This document shows, piece after piece, positions 1-6,756 of a stretch of 13,234 nucleotides of DNA; within the stretch, counting starts at the first letter, position 1, and the number at the start of each line of letters is the position of its first letter. The notes beneath the pieces are model-generated. The model had not been told where the DNA came from and made no database searches. It saw only the letters and a program-made list of their open reading frames with translations. The stretch is taken from assembly GCA_964654125.1 (NCBI GenBank), contig CAZZGG010000071.1:1-13234 (forward strand), given 5' to 3'. Source of the stretch: JAAYBY01 sp964654125 (lineage in GTDB: Bacteria; Bacillota; Clostridia; Saccharofermentanales; UBA5734). A program made the position numbers and the translations under genes.

Positions 1-314
1 CCAATAAATATTTTGCGGATTTCCCCATCACTGTGGCTGCCAAAACAGGCACAGCTGAGACCGGCTTTGAAGACCGCTCATCCTCCAATGGTCTTTTCAT
101 CTGCTATGCCCCGGCTGACGATCCGCAGGTGGCCATAGCCCAGATCATTGAAAAAGGGGCCTGGGGCAAAAACACCATCGAAATAGCCAAAAAACTGCTC
201 AGTGCCTACTTTGAAATAGATGACAGTGCTTCCGATCCAGCCAGCCCCGGCCTGACTGATCTGCCTGCCGAGGAGCAGCCGCTTGACCCTGACGCAGAGG
301 ACGAGACAACATAA
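1..314 (+). CDS. Penicillin-binding protein 2-like transpeptidase, C-terminal fragment (5' end outside window)
   Basis: The open frame runs in from the left edge (first full codon at base 3) and stops with TAA at 312-314. Only about 103 C-terminal residues are visible. They carry the KTGT motif (AAKTGTAETG), the third active-site motif of penicillin-binding transpeptidases, followed by a WxVGYAP-like stretch (NGLFICYAPADDP) and an IAKKLLSAYF-type ending. These match the end of class B PBPs that cross-link peptidoglycan outside the membrane, most like PBP2/MrdA of the elongation machinery. The last 25 or so residues are an acidic Pro/Asp/Glu-rich tail, probably disordered. A neighbouring methylglyoxal synthase gene is common beside the rod-shape cluster (mre, min, rodA, mrdA) in clostridia, which favours PBP2 over FtsI or SpoVD, but the serine and SxN motifs are not in the window, so the subtype is inferred. 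Confidence 0.85.
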   Translation, partial: NKYFADFPITVAAKTGTAETGFEDRSSSNGLFICYAPADDPQVAIAQIIEKGAWGKNTIEIAKKLLSAYFEIDDSASDPASPGLTDLPAEEQPLDPDAEDETT

Positions 315-327
315 ACAATATTTTCTC

Positions 328-356
328 TTGTCCTGATCAGCAAAGATGAGTAGAAT
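328..356 (+). promoter_or_regulatory. Candidate sigma-A promoter for the 412-1902 gene trio
   Basis: TTGTCC (328-333) and TAGAAT (351-356) are separated by 17 bases, matching four and five of six consensus positions. Transcription would start near 363, leaving about 50 bases before the GTG at 412. A second, poorer possibility uses TTGACT at 366-371, which lacks a good -10 box. No terminator hairpin is visible between the upstream stop at 314 and this site, so read-through from the upstream gene is also possible. Confidence 0.4.
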
Positions 357-411
357 AAGAACAGATTGACTTTTAATAAGAAGAGAAGACTAGAGACAAA
401 GAGGTGATTTT

Positions 412-801
412 GTGAATATTGTTCTGCTGGCTGACCACCAAAAGCATGAACTGCTGCTTAACTTCTGCACAGCCTACAGCCAGATTCTGGGCCGCCATGG
501 GATGTATTCTTTAGAAAACACAGCCCGCCTGATCAGTAATGCTACCGGACTGAATGTCACCGGCCTGCCCACTGATATATCAGGCAGCCTGGACCAATTG
601 GCTTCCCGGGCCAGCTACAATGAGGTTGATGCGGTCATCTACCTGCGGGACCCACAGGATCGCTCCTACGATAGACCTAATTCATTGCTTAAGGCTTGCG
701 ACACCAATATAATTCCCCTGGCCACCAATCTGGCCACAGCTGAACTGCTGGTCCTGGCCCTGGATCGCGGTGATCTGGACTGGCGCGAGCTGGTTCGTTA
801 A
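412..801 (+). CDS. Methylglyoxal synthase family protein (MgsA-like) with altered active site
   Basis: A 129-residue protein, slightly short for MgsA, starting at GTG 412 behind a clear AGAGGTGAT ribosome binding site. The family is recognised from LRDP (78-81), IPLATNLATAELL (101-113) and the ending ALDRGDLDWREL, all typical of clostridial MgsA. MgsA converts dihydroxyacetone phosphate to methylglyoxal in the cytosol. Here key family motifs are changed: the AHD near the N-terminus reads ADH (7-9), the phosphate-binding GTTG reads ENTA (35-38), GGDQQ reads GSLDQ (58-62) with Leu where the catalytic Asp normally sits, and the HxPD segment is two residues shorter and reads SYDR (85-88). The Asp of the DP motif (D80) remains. 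The fold is almost certainly kept but synthase activity is doubtful; it may be a binding or regulatory relative. Its TAA is followed directly by the next gene's ATG. Confidence 0.8.
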   Translation: MNIVLLADHQKHELLLNFCTAYSQILGRHGMYSLENTARLISNATGLNVTGLPTDISGSLDQLASRASYNEVDAVIYLRDPQDRSYDRPNSLLKACDTNIIPLATNLATAELLVLALDRGDLDWRELVR

Positions 802-1248
802 ATGCGGGCCCTGATCCAAAAAGTTACATATGCAGCTGTCACTGACCAGGATACAGGCGAGGAGCTGGGCCGGATCGGGCCCGGTATCTGCCTGTTTTTG
901 GGTGTGGGCCAGGCCGACAGCAGTGCTGACGCCGCCTGGCTGGCCAGCAAGGTGGCCCGCCTGCGCATTTTTTCTGATACGGCTGGGAAAATGAACCTGT
1001 CAGTCCAGGATGTGGGCGGCGCTGTCCTAGTTGTTTCCCAATTCACCCTTTATGCTGATACCAGGCGGGGCAACCGGCCGGGCTTTGACCAGGCCGCATT
1101 ACCGGCTAAAGCCGAGGTCCTCTATGAGGAATTTGTCAGCCTGCTAGAGGCCACAGGCCTGGTAGTGGCCACCGGCCGCTTTGCCGCATCCATGCAGGTG
1201 GAGCTGGCCAATGACGGGCCTGTGACAATCATGCTGGAGTCACCTTAG
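802..1248 (+). CDS. dtd: D-aminoacyl-tRNA deacylase
   Basis: A 148-residue cytosolic proofreading enzyme that hydrolyses D-amino acids (and glycine mischarged on tRNA-Ala) from tRNA, acting as a homodimer. It has the full family length, begins MRALIQKV, and shows both hallmark motifs: SQFTLYAD (79-86) with the active-site Thr82 region, and NDGPVT (137-142), which carries the Gly-cis-Pro element of the chiral selection site. The RIFxDxxGKMNLSVxDVGG block (55-73) is also standard. The ATG directly abuts the TAA of the upstream gene and no good ribosome binding site is visible, so translation is probably coupled. Three bases separate it from the next gene; clostridial dtd is often next to an MBL-fold hydrolase gene. 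Nothing about the sequence is unusual. Confidence 0.96.
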   Translation: MRALIQKVTYAAVTDQDTGEELGRIGPGICLFLGVGQADSSADAAWLASKVARLRIFSDTAGKMNLSVQDVGGAVLVVSQFTLYADTRRGNRPGFDQAALPAKAEVLYEEFVSLLEATGLVVATGRFAASMQVELANDGPVTIMLESP

Positions 1249-1251
1249 TAC

Positions 1252-1902
1252 ATGAGCAAAATAATCAGTCTGCCCTATGGCCTCCTGGCTTCTGTCAGCT
1301 ACCTTATCGCCAGCCAAGAGAGCACCTGCCTGATCGATCCGACAGCACCCTTGCGCTACTGGCCAGAGGGTCTGGCCCGGCTTTCCCTGATTGTGGCCAC
1401 TCATGGCCATTTTGACCATATCATGCGGGCTGACAAATGGCGCCAGGCCCATGGTGCGCCTTTGGCCATCCATCAAGACGATGCCGACTGCCTGACAGAT
1501 GGCCGCAAAAATCTCTCCACCATGCTGGTCAAGCCCTTGACCCAGCAGCCGGCCCAGCAACTGCTGCAAGACGGCCTTGTCCTGGAATTGGCCGCCGGCA
1601 CCAACTTGACTGTCATCCACACGCCGGGCCATTCAGCGGGTAGCTGTGTTTTTCTTCTGACCGAAAATAATATTGCCCAGGCTCTTTTTACCGGCGACAC
1701 CCTCTTTGCCGGTTCAATCGGCCGCACTGATTTAGGCGGAGATGAGGCCGTCCTGGCCCAGTCTCTGGCCCGCTTGAAGGACCTGGCTGACAGCCTGGAA
1801 CTGAGCCTGGCCCGGGACCTGGCCATCTATCCCGGCCACGGCCCGGCCAGTTTTTTGCGCTATGAGCTAGAGCACAACCCCTTGGTCCGGGCCCTGCTCT
1901 AA
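1252..1902 (+). CDS. MBL-fold metallo-hydrolase, glyoxalase II-like
   Basis: A 216-residue cytosolic enzyme of the metallo-beta-lactamase fold. All metal-binding motifs are present: THGHFDH with H51, H53, D55 and H56; H127 in HTPGHSAGS; D149 in LFTGDTLF; and H196 in YPGHG. The GSIGRTDL segment after D149 is typical of the small glyoxalase II-like (YcbL-type) branch of thiol-ester hydrolases. The C-terminal substrate-binding helices of true glyoxalase II are shorter here, so the substrate is not certain. It is the last gene of the packed group after the MgsA-like gene and dtd. An MgsA relative next to a glyoxalase-II relative suggests methylglyoxal chemistry, but dtd-MBL pairing is common on its own, so this is only suggestive. 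Its TAA lies three bases from the stop of the convergent gene. Confidence 0.9.
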   Translation: MSKIISLPYGLLASVSYLIASQESTCLIDPTAPLRYWPEGLARLSLIVATHGHFDHIMRADKWRQAHGAPLAIHQDDADCLTDGRKNLSTMLVKPLTQQPAQQLLQDGLVLELAAGTNLTVIHTPGHSAGSCVFLLTENNIAQALFTGDTLFAGSIGRTDLGGDEAVLAQSLARLKDLADSLELSLARDLAIYPGHGPASFLRYELEHNPLVRALL

Positions 1903-1905
1903 AGG

Positions 1906-3300
1906 CTAGATCAACTGGCGAAAATCCTTGATCCTGTGCAAGGTGATGTAGTTGGCATCGTGGAAGTTTCTGGCCCCGTTTAGGGCTGTGCGGGAAAGAT
2001 AAAGGATGTCAGCCCCGGAAAAGATAAAAGAAATATATTGAAAACCTACCTGCTCAGCTGACATCTGGCTGTAATCAAGCAGGATTTTTGCAATGCGCCA
2101 ATTGACCAGGTCAGCAGACACCTGTAATGCCAGGATGTTTCTTTGGCTGGGCTGCTGCGGATCTTGGCAGATATTGCCGATCGCCAGGTACTTTTGACTG
2201 ACCGGGTCCTGGAGCAGGTAGGTCTTGCTGTTGCTGCCACTGGGCAGCCTGATGAAACTGTCAAACTGCATGGCCTTGGCTGGCTCTTTAAGATCAAGGC
2301 TGAGGGCCAAGGCCAGGCCATGCTCACCGGCCAGGCCCAGGCGCAGGATATCCAGCAGCCGCCCATCGGGAGCCTTAACAATATTACCCTCAATTGCGCC
2401 ACTGGACTTTGCCTGGGGGGCACCGGGCCAGGCAGGATCATAGGCGACCAGACCGGAGCAGGTCCAGTTTTTGGCCTCCAGCAGGTCGCTCCCGGCTGCA
2501 ATCGATAAAAAGGCATTGCTGTGGCCACCAACCTGCCAGGCACCATAATCAAGCGCAGTGACCAGCCGGCCTTCATGCTCGACCAGGGGCAGGGGTGCCT
2601 TGTGCCAGCCTGCCGCTTGCCAGGAACCACTACCGGAAAAAAGGCGCACTGGTGCTGACCAGCTGGCTCCGCCATCGCTTGATCCAGCGATGAGCAAATC
2701 ACCATATTCAGTGGAACAGGCTAACATATAAAGGCGCTCCCGGTGCAGAAATAAGGTTCCCCAAAAGCAGGGGAAAAGGTCGGTCAGATAGTGCCAGTTT
2801 TGGCCGCCATCAAAAGAGCGGTAGAGCAAGGTCAGGTTCTGGGGCGCTTTGGGGGCAAAAACATCCATTGCAGCCAGCAGGGTGCCATCTGGCAGCTGGA
2901 CCAGGCTGGGACTGCACAAGGAGCGGCCGGAAAAATCATAAAACGGGTCTTCCGGGTGCAGGTAGTTGACAACCACTCCCGGTATCTCACCAGTCCTGGC
3001 ATAACGCAGATCGCTGCGGCCGCTGGCATTTTCCCGGGCCAGATAAAACTCATAATCCGTATCAGCTTTAAGCTCTTGCAAAGAAAAGGTTTTTTGCTTG
3101 ACTAGTTTAGTCTTAAAGGCCGCCGGGCTGTCTTTTTCGCGCCAGGCCAAAATATGCCGGCCGCAAAAATCCAGGTCAAACCATTCCAGTTCGATATCAG
3201 TCCGGCCCGGCGCCAGGCGGCAGATAAAGGGCAGGCTGGTTTTTTCCAGCTGCTGGTAAGGCCGGTAGGGTCTGTAGGACCAGTTTGTTACACCTTGCAT
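1906..3300 (-). CDS. Sialidase-fold (Asp-box beta-propeller) protein with FN3-like N-terminal domain
   Basis: A 464-residue protein. I start it at ATG 3300 (complement) because GGAGGT lies six bases upstream (3307-3312 complement); a longer reading from 3396 would run into the divergent promoter. Residues about 22-105 resemble a fibronectin type III domain ending in RTGE. From about 110 on there is a sialidase-type propeller with two clear Asp boxes, SFDGGQNW (162-169) and SSDGGASW (207-214), and a CSPSLVQLPDGTLLAAMD strand (129-146). In true GH33 sialidases the equivalent place reads RIPSL and supplies the first Arg of the catalytic triad; here it reads CSPSL, so sialidase activity is doubtful. 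There is no signal peptide or membrane segment, which suggests a cytoplasmic protein. It faces the LicC/LicA gene divergently, so a role with phosphocholine- or sugar-modified glycans is possible but unproven. The exact substrate is unknown. Confidence 0.78.
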   Translation of the reverse strand: MQGVTNWSYRPYRPYQQLEKTSLPFICRLAPGRTDIELEWFDLDFCGRHILAWREKDSPAAFKTKLVKQKTFSLQELKADTDYEFYLARENASGRSDLRYARTGEIPGVVVNYLHPEDPFYDFSGRSLCSPSLVQLPDGTLLAAMDVFAPKAPQNLTLLYRSFDGGQNWHYLTDLFPCFWGTLFLHRERLYMLACSTEYGDLLIAGSSDGGASWSAPVRLFSGSGSWQAAGWHKAPLPLVEHEGRLVTALDYGAWQVGGHSNAFLSIAAGSDLLEAKNWTCSGLVAYDPAWPGAPQAKSSGAIEGNIVKAPDGRLLDILRLGLAGEHGLALALSLDLKEPAKAMQFDSFIRLPSGSNSKTYLLQDPVSQKYLAIGNICQDPQQPSQRNILALQVSADLVNWRIAKILLDYSQMSAEQVGFQYISFIFSGADILYLSRTALNGARNFHDANYITLHRIKDFRQLI

Positions 3301-3336
3301 GGGACCACCTCCAAGATTTGCTTGACTGACAGGCTT

Positions 3337-3342
3337 ATTATA
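3337..3342 (-). promoter_or_regulatory. Candidate -10 box for the sialidase-fold gene
   Basis: On the minus strand this reads TATAAT, a perfect -10 box, giving a start near 3330 and a leader of about 30 bases with the GGAGGT site. The matching -35 region (around 3360-3366 complement, TCAAGG) is poor, so the promoter may need an activator. It lies back to back with the strong plus-strand promoter at 3363-3390. Confidence 0.35.
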
Positions 3343-3362
3343 CTTTATTTTGCGCCAGGGCC

Positions 3363-3390
3363 TTGACCTGGGCAGCTGATGCTTTATAAT
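3363..3390 (+). promoter_or_regulatory. Sigma-A promoter of the licCA-like/BCCT operon
   Basis: TTGACC (3363-3368) and a perfect TATAAT (3385-3390) are separated by 16 bases. Transcription would begin near 3397. The ATG at 3389 therefore overlaps the -10 box and the ATG at 3395 would be at the very start of the RNA; the first usable start is ATG 3419, which has its own GGGAG. An imperfect inverted repeat, CCAGG at 3355-3359 and CCTGG at 3367-3371, straddles the -35 box and could be an operator. Confidence 0.65.
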
Positions 3391-3418
3391 GTTCATGAAT
3401 ATAGATGGGAGTCATTAC

Positions 3419-5164
3419 ATGAACAATTTTGCCGCAGATGTCCTGCTTAACCTGGCCCGGCAAGGTTACAGCAGCCAAAGAAAACTGGCCGCATTAACCG
3501 GCCAGTCCCTGGGCCGGATTAATAACGGCCTAAAATCCCTGCAGCAAGAAGGCTACATTAAACCGGATTATCAATTAACCAGCCTGGCCTGGGACTATCT
3601 AGCAGCCAGGCGGCCCCAAAATGCCATCATCCTGGCAGCTGGCTACGGTCTGCGCATGGCACCTATCAACACACAAATGCCCAAGGGCCTGCTCCAGGTC
3701 AAGGGAGTGGCTTTAGTGGAAAGGATCATCTCCTTTTTGCATGAGGCTGGTATATCTGAAATTGATTTAGTCGTCGGGCATTTAAAAGAGATGTATGATT
3801 ACCTGGTTGATCAAGACCAGGTCCGCCTGGTCTATAATCCTGACTATGCCTTAAAAAATAACCTGCATTCCCTGCAGCTGCTCTCCGGCAAAATTGCCAA
3901 TACCTACATAATCCCCTGTGATATCTGGCTGGCTGAAAACCCTTTTTCTGAATATGAGCTCTACAGCTGGTATGCTGTCTCCAGCCAGCTTGATCCAGCC
4001 AGTGCAGTCAGGCTGGCCCGCAGCCGCCAATTGCTGCCCCACCTGGACAATTCACCTGCCCCGCGTATGATCGGGATCGCCTATCTGGACCAGCCAGCCG
4101 GTCAGATCCTGCAGGGTCGGCTGGACCAGGCCAGCCAGGATAAGCTCTACAACAACGCCTTCTGGGAAGATGTCCTGTTTGACCGTTCCGGCCAGCCCCT
4201 GGTTTATGGCCGGATCCTTTCTCCAGAGCAGGCTGTTGAAATCAACACCTATGAAGAGCTGCGCGAACTGGACAGTGATTCAGCCAGTTTACACAGCTGG
4301 CTGATTGACCTGGCCGCTGAACAGCTCCTGGCCAGGCCGGCCGAGATCAGGGACATTGCCATCTTGAAAAAAGGCATGACCAACCGCTCTTTTTCTTTCC
4401 GCTGCCGCCAAGAAAAATATATCATGCGCATCCCGGGGGAGGGGACAGAGCAGCTGATCAACCGGGCCAATGAATACAAGGTCTACCAGGTGCTAAAAGG
4501 TGAGCAGATTGCTGAGGAAGTGGTCTTCATGGCAGCAGACAGTGGCCTTAAGATCTCGCGCTATCTGCCGGATGCCCGGGTCTGTGATCCAAATAATCGC
4601 ACTGATGTCAAACGCTGCATGGCGTTTTTAAGAAGCTTTCATGAAAAAAAGCTGCTTGTTGAGCATGAGTTTGATCTTTACGAAAGAATCAACTTTTACG
4701 AAAGCCTCTGGCAGGGCCAGCCCTCCATTTTTGCTGATTACCAGACCAGCAAGGCAAATGTCTTCAGCCTGGCCCGGCTGCTAGAGGGCCTGCCGCGCAG
4801 CTGCTGCCTGACCCATATTGATGCAGTGCCGGATAATTTTCTTTTGCAAAATGACAAAATATACCTGATCGACTGGGAATATGCGGCACTGCAGGATCCC
4901 CATCTTGACCTGGCCATGTTCATTGTCTATGCCATGTATGACAGGGAGCAGGCCGAATTTTTGATCGACAGCTATTTTCCGGAAGGCTGCCCCGCCAAGA
5001 TCCGGCTCAAGATCTATTGTTATATCGCAACTGCCGGCCTTTTATGGAGCAACTGGTGTGAATACAAGCGCTTATGCGGGGTGGAGTTCGGGGAATACTC
5101 CCTGCGCCAGTACCGCTTTGCCAAGGATTACTACAAGATCGCCACCGACTATCAGCCGGACTAA
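3419..5164 (+). CDS. licCA: Winged-helix / phosphocholine cytidylyltransferase (LicC-type) / choline kinase (LicA-type) fusion
   Basis: A 581-residue protein started at ATG 3419: GGGAG at 3407-3411 is seven bases upstream, and the alternative ATGs upstream fall in the promoter. Three parts are visible. Residues 1-65 form a winged helix-turn-helix (SSQRKLAALTGQSLGRINN, then an EGYI wing). Residues 68 to about 290 are a nucleotidyltransferase with AAGYGLRM (73-80), the PK pair at 88-89 and the metal Asp168 in PCDIW, ending in INTYEEL, as in LicC, which makes CDP-choline from phosphocholine and CTP. Residues about 310-581 are a LicA-type kinase: IMRIPGEGT (335-343), the Brenner motif HIDAVPDN (466-473) and IDWEYA (484-489) with metal-binding D485. 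LicC-LicA fusions occur in treponemes and are seen in firmicutes. The choline transporter-type gene follows after 18 bases. No licD transferase is in the window. Ethanolamine or another amino alcohol is an alternative substrate. Confidence 0.87.
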   Translation: MNNFAADVLLNLARQGYSSQRKLAALTGQSLGRINNGLKSLQQEGYIKPDYQLTSLAWDYLAARRPQNAIILAAGYGLRMAPINTQMPKGLLQVKGVALVERIISFLHEAGISEIDLVVGHLKEMYDYLVDQDQVRLVYNPDYALKNNLHSLQLLSGKIANTYIIPCDIWLAENPFSEYELYSWYAVSSQLDPASAVRLARSRQLLPHLDNSPAPRMIGIAYLDQPAGQILQGRLDQASQDKLYNNAFWEDVLFDRSGQPLVYGRILSPEQAVEINTYEELRELDSDSASLHSWLIDLAAEQLLARPAEIRDIAILKKGMTNRSFSFRCRQEKYIMRIPGEGTEQLINRANEYKVYQVLKGEQIAEEVVFMAADSGLKISRYLPDARVCDPNNRTDVKRCMAFLRSFHEKKLLVEHEFDLYERINFYESLWQGQPSIFADYQTSKANVFSLARLLEGLPRSCCLTHIDAVPDNFLLQNDKIYLIDWEYAALQDPHLDLAMFIVYAMYDREQAEFLIDSYFPEGCPAKIRLKIYCYIATAGLLWSNWCEYKRLCGVEFGEYSLRQYRFAKDYYKIATDYQPD

Positions 5165-5182
5165 AAAGACAAGGAGAAGATT

Positions 5183-6721
5183 ATGGAGAAAAAGAGCGGG
5201 AGCCTATGGGCCAGACTGGACTGGGTGACCACACTGGTACCTTTTTTAGGCATTAGTGGCCTGAGTGTCCTTTTTATGATTTACCCCGACAGGTCACGCC
5301 ATATGCTGGATCTGCTACGCGGTTTTTTAGGCAACCAGATGGGTTTTTACTATATCCTGATCGGTCTGGCTGTACTTATTTTGTCTCTTTATGTGGCTTT
5401 TTCCCGCCTGGGCCAGATCCGGCTGGGTAAAAGTGCCAAGCCAAAATATAGCAGTTTTTCCTGGGGAGCCATGATTTTCACTTCAACAATGGCAGCCGAT
5501 ATCCTGTACTGGTCCTTGATCGAATGGGGCTATTATGTCAATGAGCCCCACCTGGCCCAAATGGGCCAGGTCCAGGACTGGGCCGCAACCTATCCGCTCT
5601 TTCACTGGGGACCGATTCCTTGGAGCTTTTATATTATCCTGGCTGCAGCCTTTGGCTTCATGCTCCATGTGCGCGGCAATGGCAAGCAAAAGTTCTCTGA
5701 AGCCTGCCGGCCCGTCCTGGGGCAAAAGGTTGATGGCGGCTGGGGCCGCTTGATCGACCTGATCGCAGTCTTTGCCCTTTTAGCCGGCACAGCCACCACC
5801 TTTTCCATGGCCACACCGCTTTTGGCCGCAGCTCTCAGCCAGGTGCTGGGTCTGCCGGCCGGCATCCAGATGACCATAGTTATCCTTTTGGTCATCGCCC
5901 TGGTCTATACCATCACGGTCCTGGCCGGCTTTCGTGGCATCTCCCGCCTGGCTGACATCTGCACCTATCTGTTTTTGGCCCTGCTGGCCTATTTCCTTTT
6001 CCTGGGCGGCCAGACTGTCTATATCATTGAAACGGGCATCACGGCTGTGGGTAACCTGGCCCAGAACTTTATCGGTATGGCCACCTGGCTCGACCCTTTG
6101 CGTGCCTCAGGCGATGGTGTGACCGGCTTTGCCCAGGACTGGACCGTCTTTTACTGGGCTTACTGGATGGTCTGGTGTGTGGCGACACCCTTTTTCATTG
6201 GTGTGATCAGTGAAGGCCGCACCATCCGCAATGTCATTTTAGGTGGCTACATGTGGGGGATTGCCGGTACCTTCACCTCTTTTATAGTTTTTGGCAACTT
6301 TGGCCTGGCCCAGCAGATGAAAGGCCAGCTGGATGTGGCCGGCCAGCTGGGCCTGGGCCAGGAGCCGGCCCAGGTCATCTTGGGAATTTTCAACCAGCTG
6401 CCTTGGCCCAGCCTGGCTCTTTTGCTGCTTTGTGTGACCATGGTGGCCTTTTATGCTACCACCTTTGACGCCCTGACCATGGTGATCTCCTCTTATTCCT
6501 ATAAGAAGCTGCCCGTCAATCAAGAACCTGATAAAAAAGTGCGCACCTACTGGGCCATACTTTTTATCATTTTGCCAATTGGCCTGATCTTTTCCGAAAA
6601 CTCGCTCAACAACCTGCAGACAGTCTCGATCATCTTTGCTTTTCCGATCGGTCTGGTCGTGCTTTTGATAGTGACCAGTTTTTTCAAGGATGCCAAAAGC
6701 TACTTGCAAAAACCAAAATAA
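5183..6721 (+). CDS. BCCT-family transporter (choline/betaine/carnitine type)
   Basis: A 512-residue inner-membrane protein with about twelve hydrophobic segments, starting at ATG 5183 behind AAGGAGA. The family signature is clear at 319-331, DWTVFYWAYWMVW, with one departure (Tyr327 where the pattern has Trp). The third membrane segment carries STMAADILYW (101-110) followed by IEW and YY (113-118); the Gly-rich AGMGIG stretch of sodium-coupled betaine carriers such as BetP is missing there and an Asp (D106) sits in or next to it. An acidic residue in this stretch is, as I recall it, linked to choline rather than betaine transport. Given co-transcription with the choline kinase/cytidylyltransferase gene, choline is the likely substrate, in the role LicB plays in Haemophilus lic loci. 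Whether it is sodium- or proton-driven, or an exchanger, cannot be read from the sequence. Confidence 0.92.
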   Translation: MEKKSGSLWARLDWVTTLVPFLGISGLSVLFMIYPDRSRHMLDLLRGFLGNQMGFYYILIGLAVLILSLYVAFSRLGQIRLGKSAKPKYSSFSWGAMIFTSTMAADILYWSLIEWGYYVNEPHLAQMGQVQDWAATYPLFHWGPIPWSFYIILAAAFGFMLHVRGNGKQKFSEACRPVLGQKVDGGWGRLIDLIAVFALLAGTATTFSMATPLLAAALSQVLGLPAGIQMTIVILLVIALVYTITVLAGFRGISRLADICTYLFLALLAYFLFLGGQTVYIIETGITAVGNLAQNFIGMATWLDPLRASGDGVTGFAQDWTVFYWAYWMVWCVATPFFIGVISEGRTIRNVILGGYMWGIAGTFTSFIVFGNFGLAQQMKGQLDVAGQLGLGQEPAQVILGIFNQLPWPSLALLLLCVTMVAFYATTFDALTMVISSYSYKKLPVNQEPDKKVRTYWAILFIILPIGLIFSENSLNNLQTVSIIFAFPIGLVVLLIVTSFFKDAKSYLQKPK

Positions 6722-6722
6722 C

Positions 6723-6751
6723 TTTACAGGCCAGCTGGCTGGTGCTATCAT
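6723..6751 (+). promoter_or_regulatory. Promoter of the pheST T-box transcript
   Basis: TTTACA (6723-6728) and TATCAT (6746-6751) are 17 bases apart, each five of six to consensus, and TGc just before the -10 box gives an extended -10. The start would be near 6757-6759, a few bases before the conserved 5' part of the T-box. It begins two bases after the stop codon of the BCCT gene, and no terminator for the upstream operon is seen in this gap. Confidence 0.65.
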
Positions 6752-6756
6752 AGCCT

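Noticed and set aside
3322..3344. TTGACT and TATACT as a plus-strand promoter
   Set aside because: The boxes are only 11 bases apart, too close for sigma-A RNA polymerase.
3301..3396. Longer 496-residue form of the sialidase-fold protein starting at 3396 (complement)
   Set aside because: The extension would cross its own -10 box and the divergent promoter, and only the ATG at 3300 has a GGAGGT at good spacing.
3389..3418. Upstream ATG codons at 3389 and 3395 as the start of the licCA-like gene
   Set aside because: The first overlaps the TATAAT box and the second lies at the predicted transcript start; neither has a ribosome binding site, while ATG 3419 has one.
6730..6739. Perfect palindrome GCCAGCTGGC inside the pheST promoter spacer
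   Set aside because: GGCCAG and CTGGCC are extremely common throughout this window, so the palindrome is likely chance.
6239..6751. 170-codon open frame on the minus strand inside the BCCT gene
   Set aside because: It is antisense to a clear transporter gene, has low-complexity composition produced by reading the complement of membrane codons, and crosses the T-box promoter. The same holds for other long antisense frames, for example 1240-1632, 7558-8025 and 8064-8471.
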